64,000 nucleotides of DNA from Candidatus Zixiibacteriota bacterium. GTDB taxonomy: Bacteria; Zixibacteria; MSB-5A5; GN15; JACZUZ01. The number at the start of each line of letters is the position of its first letter. Position 1 is the first letter of the stretch. Positions 56,798-64,000 of this stretch are shown here, piece by piece. The position numbers and the translations under genes are program-made. The stretch spans positions 186,001 through 250,000 of the forward strand of contig JAJRPM010000013.1 of assembly GCA_024280775.1 (NCBI GenBank). Direction: 5' to 3'. The notes under the pieces are model-generated. The model was not told where the DNA came from. It was given only the letters and a program-made list of their open reading frames with translations, and ran no database searches.

Positions 56798-57469
56798 ATG
56801 AAACAAAAAACCCTCATAGCCGCCGCACGCAGTGAGTCTCTCACATTGTTGAAAGCCCTCTCATTTGCGGTTCTATTCGCTCTTAGCGTTGGCCTGCTGA
56901 CTTCATGCTCCGAATCAACTAGCAAAACAAAACCAGATTCATCCGAAGTTTCCAAGGAGGGAACAGAAAAAGAGTTTACCCCCGACCAAAGCGTTACTTC
57001 GAATACCGTTTCGAATTTTGACCTTTCAGCCTACGAAGGTCCAACTTTCACTTTGGCGACTCCCGATGGTTCGACTATGACGTTCACCGACATGCTCGGG
57101 AAAGGCAAACCGTTAGTAGTAAATTTCTGGGGAACCTGGTGCGGGCCTTGCAGACGTGAAATGCCCGAGTTTGTAAAAATCTACGACGAATACAAATCCA
57201 AGGGATTGCAGTTGGTCGGCATTGCTTTACGTGACACACCTGAGAAAGTCAAAGCTTACACATCGCAAGCGGGTATCAAATGGCCCATGGTTCTTGGGAA
57301 TGTGGAAACAGCGAAAGCTTTCGGAGGCATCACTGGTATTCCCACTACAATCTTCTATGACAGTCAGGGCCTTGAACTATCACGCTATGTAGGTCCGATG
57401 TCCTTTAAGATGTTCAAAGAACGTCTGGATTCGGCTTTGTTGCATGAAAGCGAGCTTGCCAGCTTGTAA
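56798..57469 (+). CDS. TlpA-like thioredoxin lipoprotein
   Basis: The ATG at 56798 has AGGGGA ten bases before it; an in-frame ATG at 56759 is less likely. The signal ends in the lipobox LLTSC, so the protein is membrane-anchored. The thioredoxin domain has VVNFWGTWCGPCRREMPEF with the CGPC redox pair and cis-Pro region GGITGIPTTIF. TlpA/ResA proteins reduce periplasmic disulfides, often for cytochrome c maturation. It follows the frameshifted thioredoxin gene. Confidence 0.9.
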   Translation: MKQKTLIAAARSESLTLLKALSFAVLFALSVGLLTSCSESTSKTKPDSSEVSKEGTEKEFTPDQSVTSNTVSNFDLSAYEGPTFTLATPDGSTMTFTDMLGKGKPLVVNFWGTWCGPCRREMPEFVKIYDEYKSKGLQLVGIALRDTPEKVKAYTSQAGIKWPMVLGNVETAKAFGGITGIPTTIFYDSQGLELSRYVGPMSFKMFKERLDSALLHESELASL

Positions 57470-57515
57470 GTGAGATTAGAGTCAACCGAAGAGATTCAGC
57501 TACCTCCCAAACAAC

Positions 57516-57550
57516 AAAACCCGCCTCGGTTTAGAATCGAGGCGGGTTTT
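57516..57550. terminator. Bidirectional terminator
   Basis: Perfect 13-bp stem (57516-57528 with 57538-57550) with A-run on one side and T-run on the other. It lies between convergent genes. Confidence 0.88.
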
Positions 57551-57580
57551 CTTATTACAGGGGGGAAATAGCAAATGATC

Positions 57581-58141
57581 TCAACCACGTGACTCATGAC
57601 CGTCTGATTCATCGTCATCGGAATCATGGTGACGCTTATGCTTTGAGTTTACTCTATCAAACCCTTTTCTAGCCTTTGAATTCCTAGGATTCAACTCCAA
57701 AGCCAATGAATAACTCCCACTGGCTTTTCTGGGTCGGCCCGCTAATTCATAAGTCATTCCAAAAGCCGTGTAGATACGTGACTTAACTCTTGGATTCCTC
57801 GGGGACTGATTCAAAGCCAACTCCAGGCGGTAGGTGGATAGTTTGAACTGATGAATCTCGCTATGACTCATTCCCAAATAATATTGTGTCTCCCAATTCC
57901 CAGGATGTTTCGCCAGTGACTTCTGAAAATGCTTAATTGCTTTCTTGTATTTCCCCTGACTGTAGAATTTGACACCCCTGCTAAAATGCTTGTCCTGATG
58001 GCCCACATGCCCCTTACCCTTGGGGATTTTTGTGTCCTTTTCGACTATCACCGTTCTGTGATATGTGGCGCAGGATGAAACACCGAGCGCCAACCCGGCG
58101 AAAATTCCGAAAATTGCAACTAGTGTGGCGATCCTTTTCAT
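57581..58141 (-). CDS. TPR lipoprotein
   Basis: The 186-residue protein has a signal peptide ending in VSSC. After a basic linker come about three tetratricopeptide repeats (FSRGVKFYSQGKYKKAIKHF; YLGMSHSEIHQFKLSTYRL; FGMTYELAGRPRKASGSY). The tail is Lys/His/Asp-rich. TPR lipoproteins act as scaffolds in the envelope. No partner is obvious; the gene is divergent from pheA. Confidence 0.85.
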   Translation of the reverse strand: MKRIATLVAIFGIFAGLALGVSSCATYHRTVIVEKDTKIPKGKGHVGHQDKHFSRGVKFYSQGKYKKAIKHFQKSLAKHPGNWETQYYLGMSHSEIHQFKLSTYRLELALNQSPRNPRVKSRIYTAFGMTYELAGRPRKASGSYSLALELNPRNSKARKGFDRVNSKHKRHHDSDDDESDGHESRG

Positions 58142-58331
58142 AGATATTACTCCTTTGATTCAAACGACAATGGATTGTGTGCCTTACCTAACTAATTCGG
58201 CAAAACAACTGGATGTTATTAGCGCATACGAATCTCCAAACCGGCTACAAGTTTTGCTGGTCTGCTCCGTTTTTTTATCACCATAACAAACCCAATTAAC
58301 GATACTTTGTGGAACAACCGATAGGAACTCT

Positions 58332-59195
58332 ATGAACAAGAGCAATTTCACTGCAGAGACCAAAGTCGCTTTTCAAGGAGAACCGGGAGCGCATTCTGAG
58401 GCCGCCGCATTTCAGGCCTTTGGAGATAAAATCACTTCGGTTCCCTGTGAGACTTTCGCCGGAATTTACGAAGCGGTTTCAAAAGGCAAAGCCGACTATG
58501 GTATAGCCCCGATTGAAAACTCTTTGGTAGGTTCGATTCATCAAAACTATGACTTGTTGTTGGAATGGCGCCTGCCAGTAATCGGAGAGGTCAACTATAA
58601 GGTCTCGCATGCGCTTCTGGCCCGCAAAGGCGCAACAATTGACGGCATCAACAAAGTCTACTCGCATCCGGTGGCGCTGGAACAGTGTCGCGCATTTTTC
58701 GAAGCGCATCCGCGGATGCAACCGGTCGTTTGGAATGACACTGCCGGCGCGGTGAAAATGGTTTCTGAATCATCTTTGATTAACGCCGCCGCAGTGGCGG
58801 GTGTATCAGCCGCGCAAATATATGACATGGAAGTGCTACAGGAAGAACTTGAGGACCAGTCCAACAACCACACTCGGTTCCTGATAGTTGCCAAGAAAGC
58901 CGAGCCATTCGAAGGTCCCTGCAAAACCTCGGTAGTGTTTTCTCTGAAAAACGAACCCGGCGCCCTTTTCAAATGTCTTTCAGTATTTGCTTTGCGAGAT
59001 ATTTCATTGACCAAGATTGAGTCCCGTCCGATGCGTCAGGAGGGATGGCAGTATTTCTTCTATGTCGATTTCGCAGACTCAGCGCATTCCGAGCGCGGTG
59101 TCAAAGCGCTGTCGCATTTAGAGGAAGTAGCGATTTTTGTAAAGGTTCTTGGCACTTACGCCAGCGATCTTAGCTTTGCCAGTCATGCGCATTGA
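58332..59195 (+). CDS. pheA: Prephenate dehydratase
   Basis: The 287-residue protein has the dehydratase domain (VAFQGEPGAHSEAAAFQAFG; APIENSLVGSI; NHTRFLIVAKK with the catalytic TRF) and a C-terminal ACT domain (about 195-280, VVFSLKNEPGALFKCLSVF; LTKIESRP) that binds Phe for feedback. It makes phenylpyruvate for phenylalanine synthesis. No chorismate mutase domain is fused. Its stop overlaps the next start (TGATG). Confidence 0.95.
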   Translation: MNKSNFTAETKVAFQGEPGAHSEAAAFQAFGDKITSVPCETFAGIYEAVSKGKADYGIAPIENSLVGSIHQNYDLLLEWRLPVIGEVNYKVSHALLARKGATIDGINKVYSHPVALEQCRAFFEAHPRMQPVVWNDTAGAVKMVSESSLINAAAVAGVSAAQIYDMEVLQEELEDQSNNHTRFLIVAKKAEPFEGPCKTSVVFSLKNEPGALFKCLSVFALRDISLTKIESRPMRQEGWQYFFYVDFADSAHSERGVKALSHLEEVAIFVKVLGTYASDLSFASHAH

Positions 59196-60172
59196 TGCAG
59201 ATTGATAATGGGACGGTAGAAGTAGTTATGGAAAACCTTCAGCAATACATTTCAGACTTCTTCGCGCTTGACCCCACCATGGTCAGCAAGGCAATCTCTT
59301 CGGCGCTAATAGTTGTAGCTCTGATTTTGATGCGCTTCATTGTTATCCGCATCGTGACTCGCCACACCGAAGATGTGCGAGCCCGTTACACCTGGCGCAA
59401 ATCCACGACCTATATTTCGGTTATTATTGGCTCTCTGGTTATCGGTCGAGTGTGGTTTTCCGGTTTTCAATCGTTGACTACTTATTTGGGGTTGGTTTCA
59501 GCCGGTGTAGCCATAGCGCTCAAAGATCCACTTTCTAATCTGGCGGCCTGGCTTTTCATAGTATGGCGCAGACCCTTTACTCCCGGCGATAGGATAGAAA
59601 TCGGCGGGGTGCGTGGCGATGTTATAGATCAGCGGATATTTCAATTCACTGTAATGGAAATCGGGAATTGGGTTGATGGCGATCAATCCACTGGGCGCGT
59701 GGTGCGTATCCCCAACGGTAAGGTTTTCACCGAGCCATTGGCTAACTACAGCAAGGGGTTTCAGTTTATCTGGGATGAAGTGCAGGTGTTAGTGACTTTT
59801 GAAAGTGATTGGAAAAAGGCGAAAAGTATTCTCCTGGAAATAGCGCAGGTGCGCACCAAACATCTTACCAAAGAGGCCGAGCGCCGCGTGCAGGAGGCTT
59901 CAGCAAAGATGATGATTTTCTACCGCACTCTCACCCCAATAGTCTATACCTCGGTGAAAGATAGTGGCATCATGTTTTCAATTCGCTTCTTGTGCGACCC
60001 ACGCGGCAGAAGAAAAGCCGAAGAAGAAATCTGGGAGGACATTTTGGACAGATTCGACGAATGCGACGACATAGATTTTGCCTATCCCACACACCGTTTG
60101 TTTGATAACGCCTTAGAGGGCAAACCCATGGCGCGAGCGGAAATCCCACCGCAAGCCAACCATACACCGTAA
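59195..60172 (+). CDS. MscS-type mechanosensitive channel
   Basis: The ATG at 59195 shares a base with the pheA stop (TGATG), so translation is probably coupled; an alternative ATG lies at 59228. The protein has N-terminal membrane helices and the MscS pore helix LVSAGVAIALKDPLSNLAAW, then the beta domain with RPFTPGDRIEIGGVRGDVID and VRIPNGKVF. The C-terminal part is alpha/beta. These channels release solutes during hypo-osmotic shock. Confidence 0.9.
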   Translation: MQIDNGTVEVVMENLQQYISDFFALDPTMVSKAISSALIVVALILMRFIVIRIVTRHTEDVRARYTWRKSTTYISVIIGSLVIGRVWFSGFQSLTTYLGLVSAGVAIALKDPLSNLAAWLFIVWRRPFTPGDRIEIGGVRGDVIDQRIFQFTVMEIGNWVDGDQSTGRVVRIPNGKVFTEPLANYSKGFQFIWDEVQVLVTFESDWKKAKSILLEIAQVRTKHLTKEAERRVQEASAKMMIFYRTLTPIVYTSVKDSGIMFSIRFLCDPRGRRKAEEEIWEDILDRFDECDDIDFAYPTHRLFDNALEGKPMARAEIPPQANHTP

Positions 60173-60184
60173 TATCCCAAGCCT

Positions 60185-60208
60185 GTAGTGGAGGGGCTTG
60201 CCCGTCCT
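60185..60208 (+). repeat. REP-like palindrome j
   Basis: GTAGTGGAGGGGCTTGCCCG with one mismatch in the stem. Same family as those near gyrB and dnaE. Confidence 0.55.
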
Positions 60209-60232
60209 TCTTGGCGCATGCCTACTACCCAG

Positions 60233-60268
60233 CTTACCCAACCTACCCGACCTACCCGACCTACCCGA
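60233..60268. repeat. Nine-base tandem repeat at the end of the glycosyltransferase gene
   Basis: Four copies of CCTACCCGA (first copy CTTACCCAA) overlap the glycosyltransferase stop codon at 60261-60263. Confidence 0.75.
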
Positions 60269-61433
60269 CCGCCAAACGATAAATCTCCGCATAGCGCCGA
60301 GCAACAGCCGGACCTGTGAAACGCTCTATCGCATTGACCTGCGCCGCATCGGCTATGCGTCTTGTTTCATCAGCGTCACTAAGCGCTTTCTGCATAACAT
60401 CCGCCAATGATTCAGCATTATCAACTTCTGCCAGCAAGCCTGTCTCTCTGTTTTCGATAATATCCGTGATACCGCCTGAGTTTACACCTACTGGCATAGC
60501 GCCGCACAACGCCCCCTCCACCAACGTCAATCCGAATCCCTCCTTGAATGAATTCAGCACAACAGCCTGCGCGCGGGAGTAAACTTTGCGTAACTCCGCA
60601 TGCGGAACCGGCCCGGAAATCGTCACTATCCCATTCAATTCATACTCATTTATTTTCGAGACAATCTCATCTTCAAGCGGTCCGGCTCCGTAGATTTCCA
60701 ATGAGTAATCAACACCGCGCTGATGTAATAGACGACAAGCTTCAATCAAAACCCCAACTCGTTTTTGTTCGGTAAACCGGGTCACTGAAACCAGTAACTT
60801 AGTATCTCGTGTGACAGTTTCATCAACGTAGAACAGCGACTCGTCATTTGGCAGGGGGCATACTGCAATTTTCTCTGCGTATGCGGGAAACGCATCTCGG
60901 GCAATAGACTGCAAGTATGAGCTAACCACACTCCATGATTTCGCGCGCTTCAATGCATCACCTGCGAACCAGCGCGCCACAGCATATTGAGAAAGTAGGC
61001 GCACATCGGTTCCATGCGAATGTATCACCAAAGGGATATTCGCCGTTTTTGATACTTGCGAGCCAACAGGCGCCGACGGTATTGCCCAGTGCGCGGCAAT
61101 CAAATCGAAATTGTTGTCTTGTGTCAGTTGCTCAGCGCTTTGGCGCATCGCTCGCATAAACCGTCGAAAACGCAATAGCCCCCCCGGGCTGAGAAGTTGC
61201 TTGTGCATATTGCCTCGATAGGCGAAAGTCTCTTTGTCATCGGTGTCATAACGAAATCTATTGACCGGGATACCGTCAAGAGTTTCTGATTCTGGCAAAC
61301 CTGTGTCATGCGGCGCCAGAACAGTGACATTGATGTTTTCCTCTTTTAACTGGCGCGCCAGCAAATGCAGGAAAACACCGGAATAATCCCGGTCGTGGCG
61401 TGGGTAGTTATGCGTTAGAAAAAGGACGTTCAT
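60261..61433 (-). CDS. GT4-type glycosyltransferase
   Basis: The 390-residue protein has a GT-B fold: N-terminal NVLFLTHNYPRHDRDYSGVFLHLL, the middle IHSHGTDVRL and a C-terminal nucleotide-sugar domain with SVTRFTEQKRVGVLIEA, GAGPLEDEI and the E-x7-E motif in FKEGFGLTLVEGALCG. It transfers a sugar from a nucleotide sugar to a lipid or polymer in the cytosolic leaflet. Acceptor is unknown. The gene is divergent from the squalene-synthase-like gene. Confidence 0.93.
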   Translation of the reverse strand: MNVLFLTHNYPRHDRDYSGVFLHLLARQLKEENINVTVLAPHDTGLPESETLDGIPVNRFRYDTDDKETFAYRGNMHKQLLSPGGLLRFRRFMRAMRQSAEQLTQDNNFDLIAAHWAIPSAPVGSQVSKTANIPLVIHSHGTDVRLLSQYAVARWFAGDALKRAKSWSVVSSYLQSIARDAFPAYAEKIAVCPLPNDESLFYVDETVTRDTKLLVSVTRFTEQKRVGVLIEACRLLHQRGVDYSLEIYGAGPLEDEIVSKINEYELNGIVTISGPVPHAELRKVYSRAQAVVLNSFKEGFGLTLVEGALCGAMPVGVNSGGITDIIENRETGLLAEVDNAESLADVMQKALSDADETRRIADAAQVNAIERFTGPAVARRYAEIYRLAVG

Positions 61434-61567
61434 GAGATTCTTTATCAGATGCGTGGTATTTTAAAAGTAATTCCACAGGAGGCATAATACCGCGCCAGAC
61501 CCCAGTGAGAAACATCAATCGAACCTACACTCTTGCTATCGCCGTAAAATTATCCTACGATTAGGTC

Positions 61568-62563
61568 ATGGACCAACCCGCAACAGACCACACTCCACAA
61601 TTGAATGCGCTCGAATCTGAGCTCAAAAACCCGATTTTGGATATTGCCGCCTCATTTTGGGATGAGGAGCGCTATCGGGCTTTCAGGGTGTGTTACCAAT
61701 CAATGCGCCAATTGGATGATATTGTCGATGACCTAAAAATCGCCGGCCTAGCTGATAACCCCGATTTGCGCTCCGAAGTTAAGGATCAGCTAGAGGAAGT
61801 CATAGCCCTGCTTCAAAGCGACAGCCCAGTTCCTGCGGAACTTCAGGAAGTTGCGGGACTCAATGAGCTACGTGAGACTATGAAGCGCTTCAAAATCCCG
61901 ATGGCCCCTTGGCTGAAGCTTGCGAAAGCGATGGAGTTTGACCTGGAGCATTCTGGATTCGATTCGTTCCTGCAATTCGCACGCTATGCCAAAGGCGCGG
62001 CAGTGGCCCCGGCTTCGGTTTTTATTCACCTGATAGGAATATCGCGCAACAAAGACGAATACCACCCCGCTCCGATAGATATTTTCAAATCAGCCAGACC
62101 ACTGGCGATGTTTTCTTATCTGACCCATATCTTGCGAGACTTCCGTCAGGACGCCGCAGAAGGGCTGGAGTATTTCCCGCTGACAGCCCGAGAGAGTTTT
62201 GGTGTCTCTGCAGATAACTGGAACGCTTCGGCAGAGGGAATGCAAACATCAGGCTTTACCTCTATGGTACAACACTATCACTCACTAGCAGACAGATACC
62301 GTCTGAAATCAGTCGTGGAAAAAAATCCTGTCTATCCATTTCTGAATGAGTACACCCGCTTTAGTCTGCATTTGATTTGGGATTTGTATTCTCAAATACA
62401 TGAATCTATCTCCAAAGCGAACTTCGTACTAGATCCGAAATTGACACATCCAAACAAAGATGATATTTCCCAACGAGTAATGAAACTAGCTGAGAAAATG
62501 AAAGTCTCAGATGAAACTCTTATACGTGGTTTGAATCGAGTTGGTCTCGGAGCTGGCAACTAG
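61568..62563 (+). CDS. Squalene/phytoene synthase-family protein
   Basis: The 331-residue protein has both Asp-rich motifs of trans-prenyl condensing enzymes: DDIVDD at 50-55 and DFRQD at 191-195, with FRVCYQSMRQLDDI and ILRDFRQDAAEG around them. It would condense two prenyl diphosphates (farnesyl or geranylgeranyl) to squalene- or phytoene-type products. No hopanoid or carotenoid genes are adjacent, so the product is open. Confidence 0.9.
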   Translation: MDQPATDHTPQLNALESELKNPILDIAASFWDEERYRAFRVCYQSMRQLDDIVDDLKIAGLADNPDLRSEVKDQLEEVIALLQSDSPVPAELQEVAGLNELRETMKRFKIPMAPWLKLAKAMEFDLEHSGFDSFLQFARYAKGAAVAPASVFIHLIGISRNKDEYHPAPIDIFKSARPLAMFSYLTHILRDFRQDAAEGLEYFPLTARESFGVSADNWNASAEGMQTSGFTSMVQHYHSLADRYRLKSVVEKNPVYPFLNEYTRFSLHLIWDLYSQIHESISKANFVLDPKLTHPNKDDISQRVMKLAEKMKVSDETLIRGLNRVGLGAGN

Positions 62564-62573
62564 CAACGTAGCG

Positions 62574-62927
62574 CTAGTAGGAGCAATCACATATTCCACC
62601 AAAGAGACAAAGCGGACAGCTAACTCGCTCATCAGCGTCCAGCTTCATTTTTGCGATGCCACAATTGGGACATAAGGCTCCTATTTCAAAGGACGGCACA
62701 GCGACCACATTGCATTCACCGTCTTGATTCTCTGGATGCCGATTCAATTCTGACAGAGACTTATAGTCGCTCAAGTCCGGGCCGCATCCAGCTCCCCAGC
62801 CTGTGGGATACCAACGCCCTGGAGCATCCTCGGAGAATACATCAGAATGACCGGGCTTTCCCGGCCAAAGAGAATCTGACGTTTCTCGGGTAGATAGACT
62901 TCTCTCATGCAGGTTCCGTCTCGTCAT
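62574..62927 (-). CDS. Possible small zinc-ribbon protein
   Basis: The 117-residue frame ends with CPNCGIAKMKLDADERVSC and then PLCLFGGICDC, a convincing Cys-pair ribbon. The N-terminal part has no recognisable content and the start lacks a ribosome site, so the true start may be internal. It is convergent with the squalene-synthase-like gene. Confidence 0.5.
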   Translation of the reverse strand: MTRRNLHERSLSTRETSDSLWPGKPGHSDVFSEDAPGRWYPTGWGAGCGPDLSDYKSLSELNRHPENQDGECNVVAVPSFEIGALCPNCGIAKMKLDADERVSCPLCLFGGICDCSY

Positions 62928-63173
62928 ACACTAAATATCGGTAGTTTCAAGCTTGAGCGCTATCAAATCCGGCACGAGCAGGGAATCCCACAAGCCATTA
63001 CCTCTCAATCGATTAGTCTTTCTGGGCTGGGCAATATCCATTCTCTTTCGAATTGAGTTGCTCTACTGCTGGCAAAAACCAATCTTTTGGCAACTGTCCC
63101 CCGATTGTATAAGGATTTGCAGCGGGATTATGATTACGAGAATCAATAGCGCCTTCTAATGGAGAAAACAGAA

Positions 63174-64000
63174 ATGACAAGCAAATCAGACTTGAGATAT
63201 TCTCAGGCTATCAGAGCCACTTTCGCGGGAATGGCGTTGTTTTTCGCCGGGTTACTCGCCCCTGGCTTGGTGAGCGCCGCCGATAAACTTTCAGTAACAG
63301 TTTACAATTCCGACTTGGGTGTAGTACATGAAGTCCGCGAATTGGAATTCAATAACGGCATCGGTCAAATAGCGTTTCGCGATGTGCCCGCGATGATCGA
63401 CCCGACATCAGTCGGATTCAAGACTCTAAGCTCAAGGCTCTCAGTTAACATACTAGAGCAGAACTATCAATTCGATTTAGTCAGTCCCGAAAAACTATAT
63501 GACCGCTATATCGACAAGAATATCGAGCTAATCTCCAATGACGGCAAAATCCACAGCGGGAAATTGCTGACATATTCTTCCAGCGCGGTGACTCTACAAG
63601 ATGAGCACGGTCGAATCCAAATTGTCAGGCTCAATGAGATTAGCAACACAAACCTGCCCGAACTACCTGAAGGATTGATTACTCGTCCTACTCTGTTTTG
63701 GAAATACGCCTCTTCTGGTTCCGGCAAGTCAAAATGCGAAGTTAGCTATCAAACTGGCGGGATTTCCTGGCATGCCGAATATGTCGCGGTTCTCGATGAC
63801 GCCGAAAAGAACATAGACCTCTCCGGCTGGTCGTCCATAGACAATCGCTCAGGTAAAACATACAAAGACGCCACCCTGAAACTCGTAGCCGGTGAAATCA
63901 ACCGCGCTCGTCAACCGCAATCCAAACGACTATATCGAAACGCCATGACGGCCTCAGCTATGGAGTATGACGGCGTAGGATTCGACGAGAAGGCTTTTTT
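63174..64000 (+). CDS. Second DUF4139 protein, N-terminal part
   Basis: The frame is open through the right edge. The ATG at 63174 follows GGAG by nine bases; an in-frame ATG at 63159 is possible. A signal peptide (about 1-37, ending LVSAA) precedes a beta-rich N-terminal region (DKLSVTVYNSDLGVVHEVRE) and WHAEYVAVLD, the start of a DUF4139 core. It is a paralogue of the protein at 22418-24094 but lacks the coiled-coil between the two halves in the visible part. About 275 residues are seen. Confidence 0.8.
   Translation, partial: MTSKSDLRYSQAIRATFAGMALFFAGLLAPGLVSAADKLSVTVYNSDLGVVHEVRELEFNNGIGQIAFRDVPAMIDPTSVGFKTLSSRLSVNILEQNYQFDLVSPEKLYDRYIDKNIELISNDGKIHSGKLLTYSSSAVTLQDEHGRIQIVRLNEISNTNLPELPEGLITRPTLFWKYASSGSGKSKCEVSYQTGGISWHAEYVAVLDDAEKNIDLSGWSSIDNRSGKTYKDATLKLVAGEINRARQPQSKRLYRNAMTASAMEYDGVGFDEKAF

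Overview
The window is a contiguous bacterial chromosome segment of moderate GC. Two very large secreted proteins end in the C-terminal sorting/FlgD-like module (core NFPNPFNPST ... SGVYLYRIKVG ... KKMTLLK) that is typical of type IX secretion-like export in the FCB superphylum. Cohesin/dockerin-like modules, an ECF sigma factor with a double zinc-finger anti-sigma, and the mixture of housekeeping genes fit a Zixibacteria-like or related candidate FCB lineage. That placement is inference from protein style; no rRNA is present to confirm it.

Layout. 1-800: the tail of a cation/proton antiporter and an initiator tRNA with a clear promoter and terminator. 1.1-8.4 kb: an ECF sigma/anti-sigma pair convergent with a minus-strand run of a possible 81-aa gene, a secreted caspase-like protease, a small membrane protein and a 955-aa exported beta-propeller-like protein with a sorting tail. 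8.4-15.5 kb: sparse region with a CxxC-rich mini-protein, a five-PAS histidine kinase, a response regulator, an Rrf2 regulator and long non-coding stretches. 15.5-21.8 kb: a 1528-aa modular surface protein and a 471-aa cohesin/dockerin-like protein. 22.4-40.4 kb: envelope and transport genes (two lipoproteins, LiaF-like, sugar dehydrogenase, GNAT, VanZ, K+ channel, DAACS symporter with an odd tail, HtpX, CorC, YqaA, CDF), then RlmD, a HIT hydrolase and an HTH-aconitase fusion. 40.6-44.3 kb: small hypothetical genes around a 1.4-kb gap. 44.5-46.9 kb: dciA-like and gyrB. 47-52 kb: VOC, LysE (interrupted) and an M1 peptidase, flanked by clusters of REP-like palindromes. 52-64 kb: dnaE, two thioredoxin-family genes (one frameshifted), a TPR lipoprotein, pheA, MscS, a GT4 glycosyltransferase, a squalene/phytoene synthase, a zinc-ribbon protein and the start of a second DUF4139 protein.

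The most unusual item is 38707-40440. It has two helix-turn-helix-like units fused to a full-length aconitase/LeuC-type fold in which the Fe-S cysteines and the DSH active-site motif are gone, suggesting a catalytically dead aconitase turned regulator. The second candidate system is the secreted-caspase gene run with its tandem upstream repeats and the convergent sigma/anti-sigma pair. Other points for follow-up are an A6 frameshift in a thioredoxin gene, an in-frame TGA before the last helix of a LysE exporter, a perfect 14-bp hairpin inside the M1 peptidase gene, a dispersed REP-like family, and several starts placed where a leaderless transcript would begin.
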